Shown here in pieces: positions 33,919-42,127 of a stretch of 64,000 nt of DNA (position 1 is the stretch's first letter; each line of letters starts with the position of its first letter). Source of the DNA: Kitasatospora sp. NBC_00315 (GTDB taxonomy: Bacteria > Actinomycetota > Actinomycetes > Streptomycetales > Streptomycetaceae); contig NZ_CP108025.1 of assembly GCF_041435095.1 (NCBI RefSeq), positions 4,526,001 through 4,590,000 of the forward strand. Reading direction: 5' to 3'. The position numbers were made by a program, and so were the translations under genes. The notes under the pieces were generated by a model, which made no database searches, had not been told where the DNA came from, and saw only the letters and a list, made by a program, of their open reading frames with translations.

Positions 33919-35901
33919 TCAGCCTTCGCTGCCGGTGGTGGGGAGCTGGGACTGGATGAGGGACATGACGGTGCTGTCGGCGAGGGTGGTGGTGTCGCCG
34001 ACCTCGCGGCCTTCGGCGATGTCGCGCAGGAGGCGGCGCATGATTTTGCCGGAGCGGGTCTTGGGGAGTTCGCTGACGACCTTGACCTGCTTGGGCTTGG
34101 CGATGGGGCCCAGGGTACGGCCGACGTGTGCGCGCAGTTCTTCGACGAGTTCGGGGCTGTCGGTGGCGGTGCCCCGCAGGATGACGAACGCGACGATGGC
34201 CTGGCCGGTGGTGGTGTCGGTGGCGCCGACGACGGCGGACTCGGCGACGGCGGGGTGGCCGACGAGCGCGGACTCGACCTCGGTGGTGGAGATGTTGTGG
34301 CCGGAGACGAGCATGACGTCGTCGACGCGGCCGAGGAGCCAGATGTCGCCGTCCTCGTCCTTCTTGGCGCCGTCGCCGGCGAAGTAGCGGCCGGGGAAGC
34401 GGGACCAGTACGTCTCGATGTAGCGCTGGTCGTCGCCCCAGATGGTGCGGAGCATGGACGGCCAGGGTTCGGTGAGGACGAGGTAGCCGCCGGAGCCGTT
34501 GGGGACTTCGTTGGCGTCGTCGTCGACGACGGTGGCGGTGATGCCGGGCAGGGCGCGTTGGGCGGAGCCGGGTTTGGTGGTGGTGACGCCGGGGAGGGGG
34601 CTGATCATCATGGCGCCGGTTTCGGTCTGCCACCAGGTGTCGACGATCGGGGTGTTGCCGGCGCCGATGTGGTCGCGGTACCAGACCCACGCTTCGGGGT
34701 TGATCGGCTCCCCGACCGATCCCAGCACCCGCAGGGTGGTGAGGTCGAACTTGGCGGGGATGTCGTCGCCCCACTTCATGAAGGTGCGGATCGCGGTGGG
34801 GGCGGTGTAGAGGATGGTGACGCCGTACTTCTGGATGATTTCCCAGAAGCGGCCCTGGTGGGGGGTGTCGGGGGTGCCTTCGTAGATGACCTGGGTGGCG
34901 CCGTTGGCGAGGGGGCCGTAGACGATGTAGGAGTGGCCGGTGACCCAGCCGATGTCGGCGGTGCACCAGTAGACGTCGGTGGCCGGTTTGAGGTCGAAGA
35001 CGGCGTGGTGGGTGTAGGCGGCCTGGGTGAGGTAGCCGCCGGAGGTGTGCAGGATGCCCTTGGGCTTTCCGGTGGTGCCGGAGGTGTAGAGGATGAACAG
35101 CGGGTGTTCGGCGTCGTGGGCTTCGGCGGTGTGCTCGGCCGACTGGCGGGCGGTGATCTCGTGCCACCACACGTCGCGGCCTTCGGTGAAGGCGGTGTCC
35201 TGGCCGGTGCGGCGGACCACCAGGACGTGTTCGACCTGCGGGCACTTCGTCAGGGCCTCGTCGATGGCGGGTTTGAGGGCGGAGGGTTTGCCGCGTCGGT
35301 AGCCGCCGTCGGCGGTGATCACCAGTTTGGCGTCGGCGTCCTGGATGCGGGAGGCGACGGCGTCGGCGGAGAAGCCGCCGAAGACCACGGAGTGGGTGGC
35401 GCCGATCCGGGCGCAGGCGAGCATCGCGACGACGGCTTCGGCGATCATCGGCAGGTAGATCGCCACGCGGTCGCCCTTGGTGACGCCGAGTTCCAGCAGT
35501 GCGTTGGCGGCGCGGGAGACCTCGTCCTTCAGCTGGGCGTAGGTGATGGAGCGGCTGTCGCCGGGTTCGCCCTCGAAGTGGATCGCCACCCGGTCGCCGT
35601 TGCCGGCCTCGACGTGCCGGTCGACGCAGTTGTAAGCGACGTTGAGCTCGCCGTCGGCGAACCACTTCGCGAACGGCGGGTTGGACCAGTCGAGGGTCTC
35701 GGTGGGCTCGACGGCCCAGTCGAGACGGCGGGCCTGCTCGGCCCAGAAGGCCAGCCGGTCCTCGGAGGCCTGCGCGTACGCGGCCGCCGTGACGTTGGCC
35801 GAAGCCGCGAGCTCCGCGGGCGGGGCGAAGCGCCGCTCCTCCTTGAGCAGGTTGGCCAGGCTCTCGTTGCTCAACGCGCACTCCTCATCGAGTTTCTTCA
35901 T
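33919..35901 (-). CDS. acs: Acetyl-CoA synthetase
   Basis: This AMP-forming acetyl-CoA synthetase (660 aa from the ATG at 35901) activates acetate through acetyl-AMP. The P-loop-like YTSGTTGKPKG, the WWQTETG acetate-pocket motif and the C-terminal Lys in RSGKIMRRLL, the site of regulatory acetylation in this family, are all present. A TTG at 35874 has an ideal GAGGAG 6 nt upstream and would give 651 aa beginning SNESLANLLKEERR, the length I recall for the S. coelicolor enzyme; it may be the true start. The gene converges on the broken hydrolase with a strong terminator between. Confidence 0.95.
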   Translation of the reverse strand: MKKLDEECALSNESLANLLKEERRFAPPAELAASANVTAAAYAQASEDRLAFWAEQARRLDWAVEPTETLDWSNPPFAKWFADGELNVAYNCVDRHVEAGNGDRVAIHFEGEPGDSRSITYAQLKDEVSRAANALLELGVTKGDRVAIYLPMIAEAVVAMLACARIGATHSVVFGGFSADAVASRIQDADAKLVITADGGYRRGKPSALKPAIDEALTKCPQVEHVLVVRRTGQDTAFTEGRDVWWHEITARQSAEHTAEAHDAEHPLFILYTSGTTGKPKGILHTSGGYLTQAAYTHHAVFDLKPATDVYWCTADIGWVTGHSYIVYGPLANGATQVIYEGTPDTPHQGRFWEIIQKYGVTILYTAPTAIRTFMKWGDDIPAKFDLTTLRVLGSVGEPINPEAWVWYRDHIGAGNTPIVDTWWQTETGAMMISPLPGVTTTKPGSAQRALPGITATVVDDDANEVPNGSGGYLVLTEPWPSMLRTIWGDDQRYIETYWSRFPGRYFAGDGAKKDEDGDIWLLGRVDDVMLVSGHNISTTEVESALVGHPAVAESAVVGATDTTTGQAIVAFVILRGTATDSPELVEELRAHVGRTLGPIAKPKQVKVVSELPKTRSGKIMRRLLRDIAEGREVGDTTTLADSTVMSLIQSQLPTTGSEG

Positions 35902-36206
35902 GGGGCACTCCCGTGCGTAGGGATTGTCCCGTGTGTCCCAGCACACAGCTCACCAGGCGAACAGGGCTGTTGACAAGAGGCACCGAGAAATTGGTGTAGA
36001 CCTTTCATCTCGGTGACGGTCCGACGACGGGTGTGGCGTGGGCGGTTGCAGAGGCGTGTGGGCCGGTGCGGGCACGAAAGCGTGGGCGTGGGCGGGGAGA
36101 GTACATAGGCGGGCGCGGGCGTCCGGCGGCGGGTACAGGGGTGTGCGTGGGCACGGCGGGGCGGGGGTCCGGCCGCGGTGAGCGTGTCCCGGGCGGGCGC
36201 GGGGCG

Positions 36207-36291
36207 GTGCGGGCTGTCGTGGGCGTGGGCGACGGCTGTGCGGGCTGTCGTGGGCGTGGGTGTGGGCGTGGGTGTGGGTGTGGGTGTGGGC
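36207..36291 (+). repeat. 31-bp direct repeat and GGGTGT hexamer array (G-quadruplex candidate)
   Basis: A 23-bp block beginning GTGCGGGCTGTCG occurs at 36207-36229 and again at 36238-36260. From 36252 to 36291 six hexamers GGGCGT/GGGTGT and a terminal GGG give seven GGG runs separated by 3 nt. The gap 35902-36486 between acs and sulP holds no supported gene. It must contain the acs promoter near 35910-36010. Confidence 0.75.
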
Positions 36292-36486
36292 GGTGCGGGC
36301 GCTGGGTGCCCCTGGGGGCTTCGGGTGACGGCCGGGCTCGGTGACCGGCAGGGCCGGTCGGCTTTGGCGGCCGCCGGGCCTCGGGAGGACGCCGGCGCCG
36401 GCAGGGCCACCGTCCGGTCGGAGGCAGTGGCCCTGCCGGGTCGGAGCGCGAGGGGCGGGGCGGCGCTGTGGCCGGGTCGGCCGGTC

Positions 36487-38790
36487 TCAGGCAGCCGCCT
36501 CCGCGGGCGTGGCGTCCCGCTCGGTCACCGGAGCGAACAGGCAGCTCGTCCGGTCGAGCACGTAGGTCTGCGCGGTGGCGAAGTCGAAGTACATGCCTAC
36601 CAGCCGCAGCGTGCCCTCGTTGACCCGGCGTTCCACGGCCGGGTTCGCCAGCAACTGGTCCAGCTGCTGGACCACGTTGGTGATGCAGAGCTGCTCCGCC
36701 GGATCGACCACCGCGCGGTCGGCGAAGCCCGCCGGGGCCCGGTGCAGCCGGTCCAGTGAGCCCCGTCCGTTGCGCAGCCATCGTGCCAGTGCCGTGGGCG
36801 GCCCGGGGCGCTCGTGCACACCGTCCAGCAGGGCCTTCATCGCCCCGCAGCCGGAGTGCCCGCAGATCGTGATGGAGCGCACCTCCAGCACCTCGACCGC
36901 GTACTGCACCGCCGCGGCCACCGAGTCGTCCGCCGCGCCCGGCTCGAACGGCGCAGGCACCAGGTTGCCGATGTTGCGAACGGTGAAGAGATCCCCCGGG
37001 CCACTGTTGGTGATCATGCTGGTGACCAGCCGCGAGTCCGCGCAGGTCAGGAAGAGCTGAGAGGGCGTCTGGCCCTCCCGGGCGAGCCGGGCCAGCTCGG
37101 GGCGCACCAGCGGCGCGGTGTGCTGCTGGAACACCCGGATGCCGTCCAGTAGTCGATTGTGCGGATCCTCCTGCTGCTCGATGCAGTGGTGGCCGACCCA
37201 CGGGGTCCAGGCGCGGCAGCGGTGCGGGCCGGGCGAACTGCCCGAGCGCAGCGCACCGTCCGGATCCAGCACGGTGTCGTCCTGCGGTTCGGTCACCATC
37301 ACCACCTGGCCGCCCGCCGCCTGGTGGCCGGAGCGCCAGGCGTGCAGGGCCTCGTACGCGGCGTGGTCCAGGAACGATCCGTCGTGGCACACGGTCACCC
37401 GGGCAGTGAGGGGGATACCGGCCAGGGCCCGGCTCAGCCGGGGCACCGCGGCGAAGGTCAGCGGGCCGTGAGTCTGTACGGCGAACGACCCGTCCGGGCC
37501 AGCCGTGACGTCGACATGGGCCCGGGTGAGCCGGTGCAGAGCGAGCAGGATCGCGATGGTCGCGCCCAGTGCGACGCCGGCGAGCACACCCAGCAGGACG
37601 ACGCCGAGCACCGTCACCAGGTAGACCGGGAACTCGCGGTGCTGGTGCACCCGGCGGATGTGCGCCAGGCTCACCATCTGGAGGCCGACCACCAGCACCA
37701 GCGCGGCGAGCGCGGCCAGCGGGATCCGGCGCAGCCCGCCGGTCAGCGCGACGGCGGCCAGCAGCACCCAGACCCCGTGCAGGACGGACGACCACCGGGT
37801 GCGGGCGCCGGCCCGGACGTTGGCGGTGCCGCGGACCGCACCGCCGGCGACCGGCAGGCCGCCGAAGAGGCCGACCGCGATGTTCGCCAGGCCCTGGCCG
37901 CGCAGTTCGCGGTCGAGGTCACCGGAACGCTGTGCCATCCGGTCCACCGCGACGGCGGAGAGCAGCGACTCGACGCTGGCCACGGCCGTCACGGTCAGTA
38001 CGGCGGTCAGGACACCGGCGATCGAACCGTGCGGGAGTTGGGGGAGGCTCTGCGGCTGCCAGGCCGGCAAGTCGACCCGGGCGAGCCGCAGGTTCAACGA
38101 GAGTGAGAGTGCGGTAGCGGCGGTGATCGCCACCAGCGGGGCGGGGATGCTCGCCAGCCGCGTGCCCAGCTCACCGGCACGGCCGGGAAGCCTGCCCAGT
38201 CGCGGCCAGCCGCAGAGGATGGCGACGGCGAGCGCACCCACGAGCAGTGCGGGCGGGTGCGCGACGCCAACCTGGCCGGGCAGGGCCGCCAGGTTGGCGA
38301 GGGCCGAGCTCTGCGGTGAACCGCCGAGCACCACGTGCAGTTGGGCGATGGCGATCGCGAGGCCGACGCCGGCCAGCATGCCGTGCACCACGGCGGGTGA
38401 GACGGCCAGGGCAGTCCGGGCCAGCCCCCGGGCGCCCAGGAGGAGTTGGAGCAGCCCGGCCGCGAGAGTGATCGCGCAGGTGGCTTGCCAGCCGTAATGG
38501 GAGATGAGCCCGGCGGTGATCACGGGCAGGGCCGCGGACGGTCCGCTGACCTGGAGGGACGTGCCGCCGAGCAGGCCGGCGACGATGCCGCCGACGGCGG
38601 CGCTGATCAGGCCGGCCATCAGCGGGGCGCCGGTGGCCAGGGCGATGCCGAGGGAGAACGGCACGGCGATGAGGAAGACCACCAGGGAGGCCGAGAGATC
38701 CCGGCCCACCGTCGAGCGGGGCCGGCGGGCCGGCGGGGCGTGATCGGTGGTGTCGGAGGCGATCGGTGCGGCCGAGATGTCGAGGGTCAT
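36487..38790 (-). CDS. SulP-family anion transporter fused to beta-carbonic anhydrase
   Basis: This 767-aa fusion has a SulP transporter domain with 10-12 membrane helices (residues 30-420), a STAS-like domain (about 430-525) and a C-terminal beta-carbonic anhydrase (about 530-750). The zinc ligands Cys583, His645 and Cys648 and the Asp585-Arg587 dyad (LTCADSR, CGHSGCGA) are intact. Such fusions are thought to take up bicarbonate and interconvert it with CO2. Sulfate transport is the alternative for SulP proteins in general. Cytoplasmic CO2/bicarbonate supply for carboxylases is a reasonable inference. Confidence 0.9.
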   Translation of the reverse strand: MTLDISAAPIASDTTDHAPPARRPRSTVGRDLSASLVVFLIAVPFSLGIALATGAPLMAGLISAAVGGIVAGLLGGTSLQVSGPSAALPVITAGLISHYGWQATCAITLAAGLLQLLLGARGLARTALAVSPAVVHGMLAGVGLAIAIAQLHVVLGGSPQSSALANLAALPGQVGVAHPPALLVGALAVAILCGWPRLGRLPGRAGELGTRLASIPAPLVAITAATALSLSLNLRLARVDLPAWQPQSLPQLPHGSIAGVLTAVLTVTAVASVESLLSAVAVDRMAQRSGDLDRELRGQGLANIAVGLFGGLPVAGGAVRGTANVRAGARTRWSSVLHGVWVLLAAVALTGGLRRIPLAALAALVLVVGLQMVSLAHIRRVHQHREFPVYLVTVLGVVLLGVLAGVALGATIAILLALHRLTRAHVDVTAGPDGSFAVQTHGPLTFAAVPRLSRALAGIPLTARVTVCHDGSFLDHAAYEALHAWRSGHQAAGGQVVMVTEPQDDTVLDPDGALRSGSSPGPHRCRAWTPWVGHHCIEQQEDPHNRLLDGIRVFQQHTAPLVRPELARLAREGQTPSQLFLTCADSRLVTSMITNSGPGDLFTVRNIGNLVPAPFEPGAADDSVAAAVQYAVEVLEVRSITICGHSGCGAMKALLDGVHERPGPPTALARWLRNGRGSLDRLHRAPAGFADRAVVDPAEQLCITNVVQQLDQLLANPAVERRVNEGTLRLVGMYFDFATAQTYVLDRTSCLFAPVTERDATPAEAAA

Positions 38791-39323
38791 GTCTTCCCGT
38801 CTTTTCCGGAGGAACGAACGCAGTCAGGTCCGGTGATGGTGCTCGGGGGAGTCGGATCGGCTGTCGTGGGTCGCGACGGTGTGGCGGGATGGCGTGGGCC
38901 GGCGGGCTGCGACGGCATCGGCACAGCGGGGACAGGCGGGCCCATGGACCATCAGGGTCGGATCATCAAGACTCGGTAAACCGAGAGTAATGAAACCTTT
39001 GCACAGCGTAGAACAAGAGAACAGGTCCGGAGGTCGCATTCACCCCTATGGGTGGTATTCGAACCACCGGGGAACTTCGAACCACCGGGGAACAGAGTAG
39101 GGAGCAGCGTCCGGGTGGTGTCGGGAGCTCGGTCCCGGGGCCGCCGGCGGGCGGAGGGTTCGGCGGTGGGCGGCGACACGGCAGGGGGCTGTCCGGGAGG
39201 TCGGCAGGCCGGCGGCCGAGCCGTCGGGCGGGCGTGCCGGAGCGGACCGTCGCCCTGTCGGGAGAGGGACGGTCCGCCGACGGAAGGGGAGCGCAGGCCC
39301 CGGGTGGTGGCCGGGGCGGCGGC
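38791..39323. other. Upstream region of the SulP-carbonic anhydrase gene
   Basis: No gene is supported. The region contains the inverted repeat CTCGGT (38972-38977) / ACCGAG (38980-38985), an AT-richer segment at 38960-39020 that is a good promoter candidate, and the tandem 18-bp elements at 39058-39093 listed separately. Confidence 0.5.
39051..39093. promoter_or_regulatory. Tandem 18-bp direct repeat with an internal palindrome
   Basis: TTCGAACCACCGGGGAAC is present twice without mismatch at 39058-39075 and 39076-39093. GGTGGT (39051-39056) and ACCACC (39063-39068) also form an inverted repeat with the first copy. The array is about 270 bp before the SulP-carbonic anhydrase start and could be an operator array. 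Confidence 0.5.
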
Positions 39324-40316
39324 TCAGGCGTGGGCGCCGGCGGTGGCGCTCTGCTCGCCGCCGAGGACGAATCCCTCGTCCACCTGGCTCGCGAGGTCGA
39401 TCCCGATCTTGGCGTTGCCCCAGCTCTCGGCGTTGCGCAGATGGAAGTGGACGGCCTGACGGGTGTACCGCCGGGGGTCGCGACGCCCGTGCGCGGCGTC
39501 GGCCTCCTGCTCCAGCAACTCCAGTACCGCGCGGTTGGCCGGCTCCAGCAGTCGCAGCGGGGGCTCGGAGCCCTGCTCCAGTCGGCGCACCCACTCGGAG
39601 TGCCCGAAGGCCGCCAGCAGGTCGTCCCCGGCCTCGCGCCGCAGGAAGGCGAGGTCGTCGGGACCCTGCACCTTGTTGCCGATCACCCGCAGGTCGACGC
39701 CGAAGTCCCGGGCGTACTCCTTGTACTGTCGGTAGACCGAGACGCCCTTACGGGTCGGCTCGGCGACCAGGAAGGTCAGGTCGAAGCGGGTGAACAGGCC
39801 CGAGGCGAACGAATCGGAGCCCGCCGTCATGTCGGTGACCACGTACTCGTGCCGCCCGTCGACCAGGTGGTTGAGCAGCAGTTCCACCGCGCCGACCTTG
39901 GAGTGGTAGCAGGCGACCCCGAGATCCTCCTCGGCGAAGGCGCCGGTGGCCAGCAGTCGCACCGAGCCCTCGTCGAGCGCCACCGGCCGGGCGCAGGCCG
40001 CGTACACCGGGTTCTCCTCGACGATCCTCAGCAGGCGCGAACCCCGGCCGGGCGGCGTGGTCTTGATCATCTCCTCGGCGGACCGGATCAGCGGGTTCTC
40101 GCCCCGTAGGTACTCCTTGATCTGCGGCAGGTGGGCGCCGAGTGAGGGCAGCAGGGCACTTTGACCATCGGTCAGCCCCAGTGCCGGCCCGAGATGTTGG
40201 TTGATGTCGGCGTCGACGGCGATGACCGGACGCCCGGTGGCGGCCAGGTGGCGGATGAACAGTGAGGACAGCGTGGTCTTGCCGCTGCCGCCCTTGCCGA
40301 CGAAGGCGATCTTCAT
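39324..40316 (-). CDS. MinD/CooC-like P-loop ATPase
   Basis: This 330-aa protein belongs to the SIMIBI/ParA-MinD superfamily with a CooC-like deviant Walker A, GKGGSGKTT, at residues 7-15, VDADINQHLG (switch I-like) and VVTDMTAGSD (Walker B). No carbon monoxide dehydrogenase gene is nearby, so nickel insertion is not implied. In Streptomyces a single-copy ATPase of this type is conserved next to the Fic-like gene found divergently here, but I know of no function. Upstream are two 10-bp direct repeats and a near-perfect palindrome. Confidence 0.82.
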   Translation of the reverse strand: MKIAFVGKGGSGKTTLSSLFIRHLAATGRPVIAVDADINQHLGPALGLTDGQSALLPSLGAHLPQIKEYLRGENPLIRSAEEMIKTTPPGRGSRLLRIVEENPVYAACARPVALDEGSVRLLATGAFAEEDLGVACYHSKVGAVELLLNHLVDGRHEYVVTDMTAGSDSFASGLFTRFDLTFLVAEPTRKGVSVYRQYKEYARDFGVDLRVIGNKVQGPDDLAFLRREAGDDLLAAFGHSEWVRRLEQGSEPPLRLLEPANRAVLELLEQEADAAHGRRDPRRYTRQAVHFHLRNAESWGNAKIGIDLASQVDEGFVLGGEQSATAGAHA

Positions 40317-40368
40317 CTGGGACTCCGGCTCTCGCTCGTGCTCGTCCGATCCCCGGTCCGGGAAATCG

Positions 40369-40414
40369 TCTGTTGGAAGTCATCTGTTGGAAATCGTTAT
40401 CGTCACCGATAGCG
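40369..40414. promoter_or_regulatory. Direct repeats and palindrome between the MinD-like and Fic-like genes
   Basis: TCTGTTGGAA occurs at 40369-40378 and 40383-40392. CGTTATCG (40395-40402) and CGATAGCG (40407-40414) form an inverted repeat with one mismatch. The cluster lies 53-98 bp before the ATPase start and 115-160 bp before the Fic-like start, so either or both genes could be controlled. Confidence 0.5.
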
Positions 40415-40528
40415 GTCATGCTAGCCGGGGTTTGCCGCCCCACGGGCCGGGGAACGAAGGATTGCCTCGAACGGGTGATGGCGGGGTTGCTGTGTCGGCG
40501 GCGGGGATCGGGACCTTACTCTCGGGTA

Positions 40529-41458
40529 GTGAGCACTGGAACAGATCCCCTTGCCCCGTTGGCCGAGCTGCCCGGGGTGCCCGAGGCCGTCGCCGAGGTG
40601 CGTAAGTCCGTCGACCGTCTCTATGGCCACCGCGTCATGCGCCGCCGCGCCGGCGAGGTCACCTCGGAGGCGGCCCTGCGAGGCGCCCGGGCCTCGGCGG
40701 CGCTCGACGGCGCGGACTGGCCGCTGGAGGAGGTCCGCAGGCGTACCGACTTCGGGGCCGACGCGCAGTCGCGTACGGTCGGTGCCGCACTGCGGGTCTC
40801 GGCCGAGGCCGGACAGTTGCTGAGTGTCTGGCGGCACTCGCCCCTGCAGGTGTTGGCGCGTCTGCACCTGCTCGCGGCGGGGGACGGCGCGGATTCGGCC
40901 GGGCGGCCGCGGCAGGCGGGGGAGAGCGCCGAAGCGCTGTTCCCGCTCGAACTGGCTGCGGTGGAGAGCCTCCGGGCCAAGGACTCGGACGAGGGCTCCG
41001 GGGAGGAGGAGGCCGGGCGTGCGCCGTCCGACCCGCCGGCCGATCTCCCGGTCGCACCCGGCGCGGAGGAGGTCGCGGCTCGTCTGGACCAGCTCTCGCA
41101 GCTCCTGGTCGCGCGGACCGACGGCCCCGGCGGCGGGGCGCCGGCACTCGTGGTGGCGGCGGTGGTGCACGGTGAGTTGCTGGCCCTGCGGCCCTTCGCT
41201 TCGCACAACGGTGTGATCGCCCGTGCCGCCCAGCGCATCGTGCTGATCGCGGAGGGACTGGACCCGAAGGCGATCTGTCCGGCCGAGGTCGGATTCGCGG
41301 AGCTCGGCACCGACGCGTACCGGCGGGCACTGAACGGCTACTTGGCAGGGACCCCGGACGGGCTGGCCGCCTGGATCGCCCATTGCGGGTACGCCCTGCG
41401 GCTCGGCTCGCGCGAGAGCACCGCCGTCTGCGAGGCGATGCAGCGCGGGATGGTCTGA
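40529..41458 (+). CDS. Degenerate Fic-like protein
   Basis: This 309-aa mostly helical protein has a Fic-like core in its C-terminal half. The position of the catalytic loop HPFx(D/E)GNGR reads RPFASHNGVIARA: the catalytic His is Arg and the distal Arg is displaced, so AMP transfer is unlikely. An acidic low-complexity segment (residues 150-190) separates an N-terminal helical domain containing HRVMRRRAGEVTSEAALRG. The GTG at 40529 is preferred; a longer frame upstream is possible but contains the regulatory repeats. It is divergent from the MinD-like ATPase and may act with it. Function unknown. Confidence 0.75.
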   Translation: MSTGTDPLAPLAELPGVPEAVAEVRKSVDRLYGHRVMRRRAGEVTSEAALRGARASAALDGADWPLEEVRRRTDFGADAQSRTVGAALRVSAEAGQLLSVWRHSPLQVLARLHLLAAGDGADSAGRPRQAGESAEALFPLELAAVESLRAKDSDEGSGEEEAGRAPSDPPADLPVAPGAEEVAARLDQLSQLLVARTDGPGGGAPALVVAAVVHGELLALRPFASHNGVIARAAQRIVLIAEGLDPKAICPAEVGFAELGTDAYRRALNGYLAGTPDGLAAWIAHCGYALRLGSRESTAVCEAMQRGMV

Positions 41459-42127
41459 GCCGCCGTACCCGGCCGGCCGGGCGAAGGGGGCGTCGCTCCG
41501 GTGGCGGGCGCGCCGGCCGGCCCGGCGGTCCTCCGACGGCCCGACGGGCGCGGCCCGGGTGGTTCGACGGCCCGATGCTGCGACGGCCGGTTTTCCAGCG
41601 GCCGGTGTTCCGACGGCCGGTGTTCCGACGGGCCAGGGGCCCGGCCGTTCGATCCATGGCTGGGTGTCAACGAGGCTGCGGGCCAACGGCTACCCGGGAG
41701 TCGCACACGGGACGCGGGGGATCGCGGAGTGGCTCCGGAACAGAGAGATGCGACGGCACCTGATCCTGCCGGGTGCCGCCGCTGGTACAGGTACCGGGTT
41801 ACCAAGCATGCACCGGAAGTGCCCATCAGACGGGGATCCTGCCCGTTCGTCTGGTGCGGCGGCCCGACAGCGGGTCGGCTGCATGTGGGTGCTCGGTTAT
41901 CTGTACGCGGTCCGTGGGCCTGAACTGCGTTGTCGGTTTGACCTCTTCGGGTCCTGACCGGGTCTCGCGGGCCGTGTTTCCTTTGTATCGCGTTTCAGGG
42001 CAAAGGGGAACCCGAAACGCGAAGTTATTGGCTTTTGCCCCTTTTGGAGCGGGGCCGGTCGAACCGGACGGCCGCCCTCCACCGTGCCGGTGCCGCGGCG
42101 AGCGGCCGGCCGGCCCCGCCGGCGGTC
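41459..42127. other. Convergent gap between the Fic-like and HAD genes
   Basis: No confident gene is seen. A 15-bp unit GACGGCCGGTGTTCC is repeated three times at 41582-41626. Bases 41940-42050 are noticeably AT-richer than the genome and contain the inverted repeat listed separately. Several frames of 60-145 codons cross the region but have no domain, no ribosome-binding site and unusual codon use. Confidence 0.5.
41988..42022. terminator. Hairpin between convergent Fic-like and HAD genes
   Basis: TCGCGTTTC (41988-41996) pairs with GAAACGCGA (42014-42022), and GGG (41998-42000) pairs with CCC (42011-42013) after a one-base bulge. It is in the gap between converging genes. Confidence 0.55.

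Noticed and set aside
39324..40316. CooC, nickel insertion into CO dehydrogenase
   Set aside because: No CO dehydrogenase genes in the window; similarity is limited to the ATPase fold.
41559..41957. 132-codon plus-strand frame between the Fic-like and HAD genes
   Set aside because: Begins inside a 15-bp repeat, lacks a ribosome-binding site and crosses an AT-rich non-coding island.
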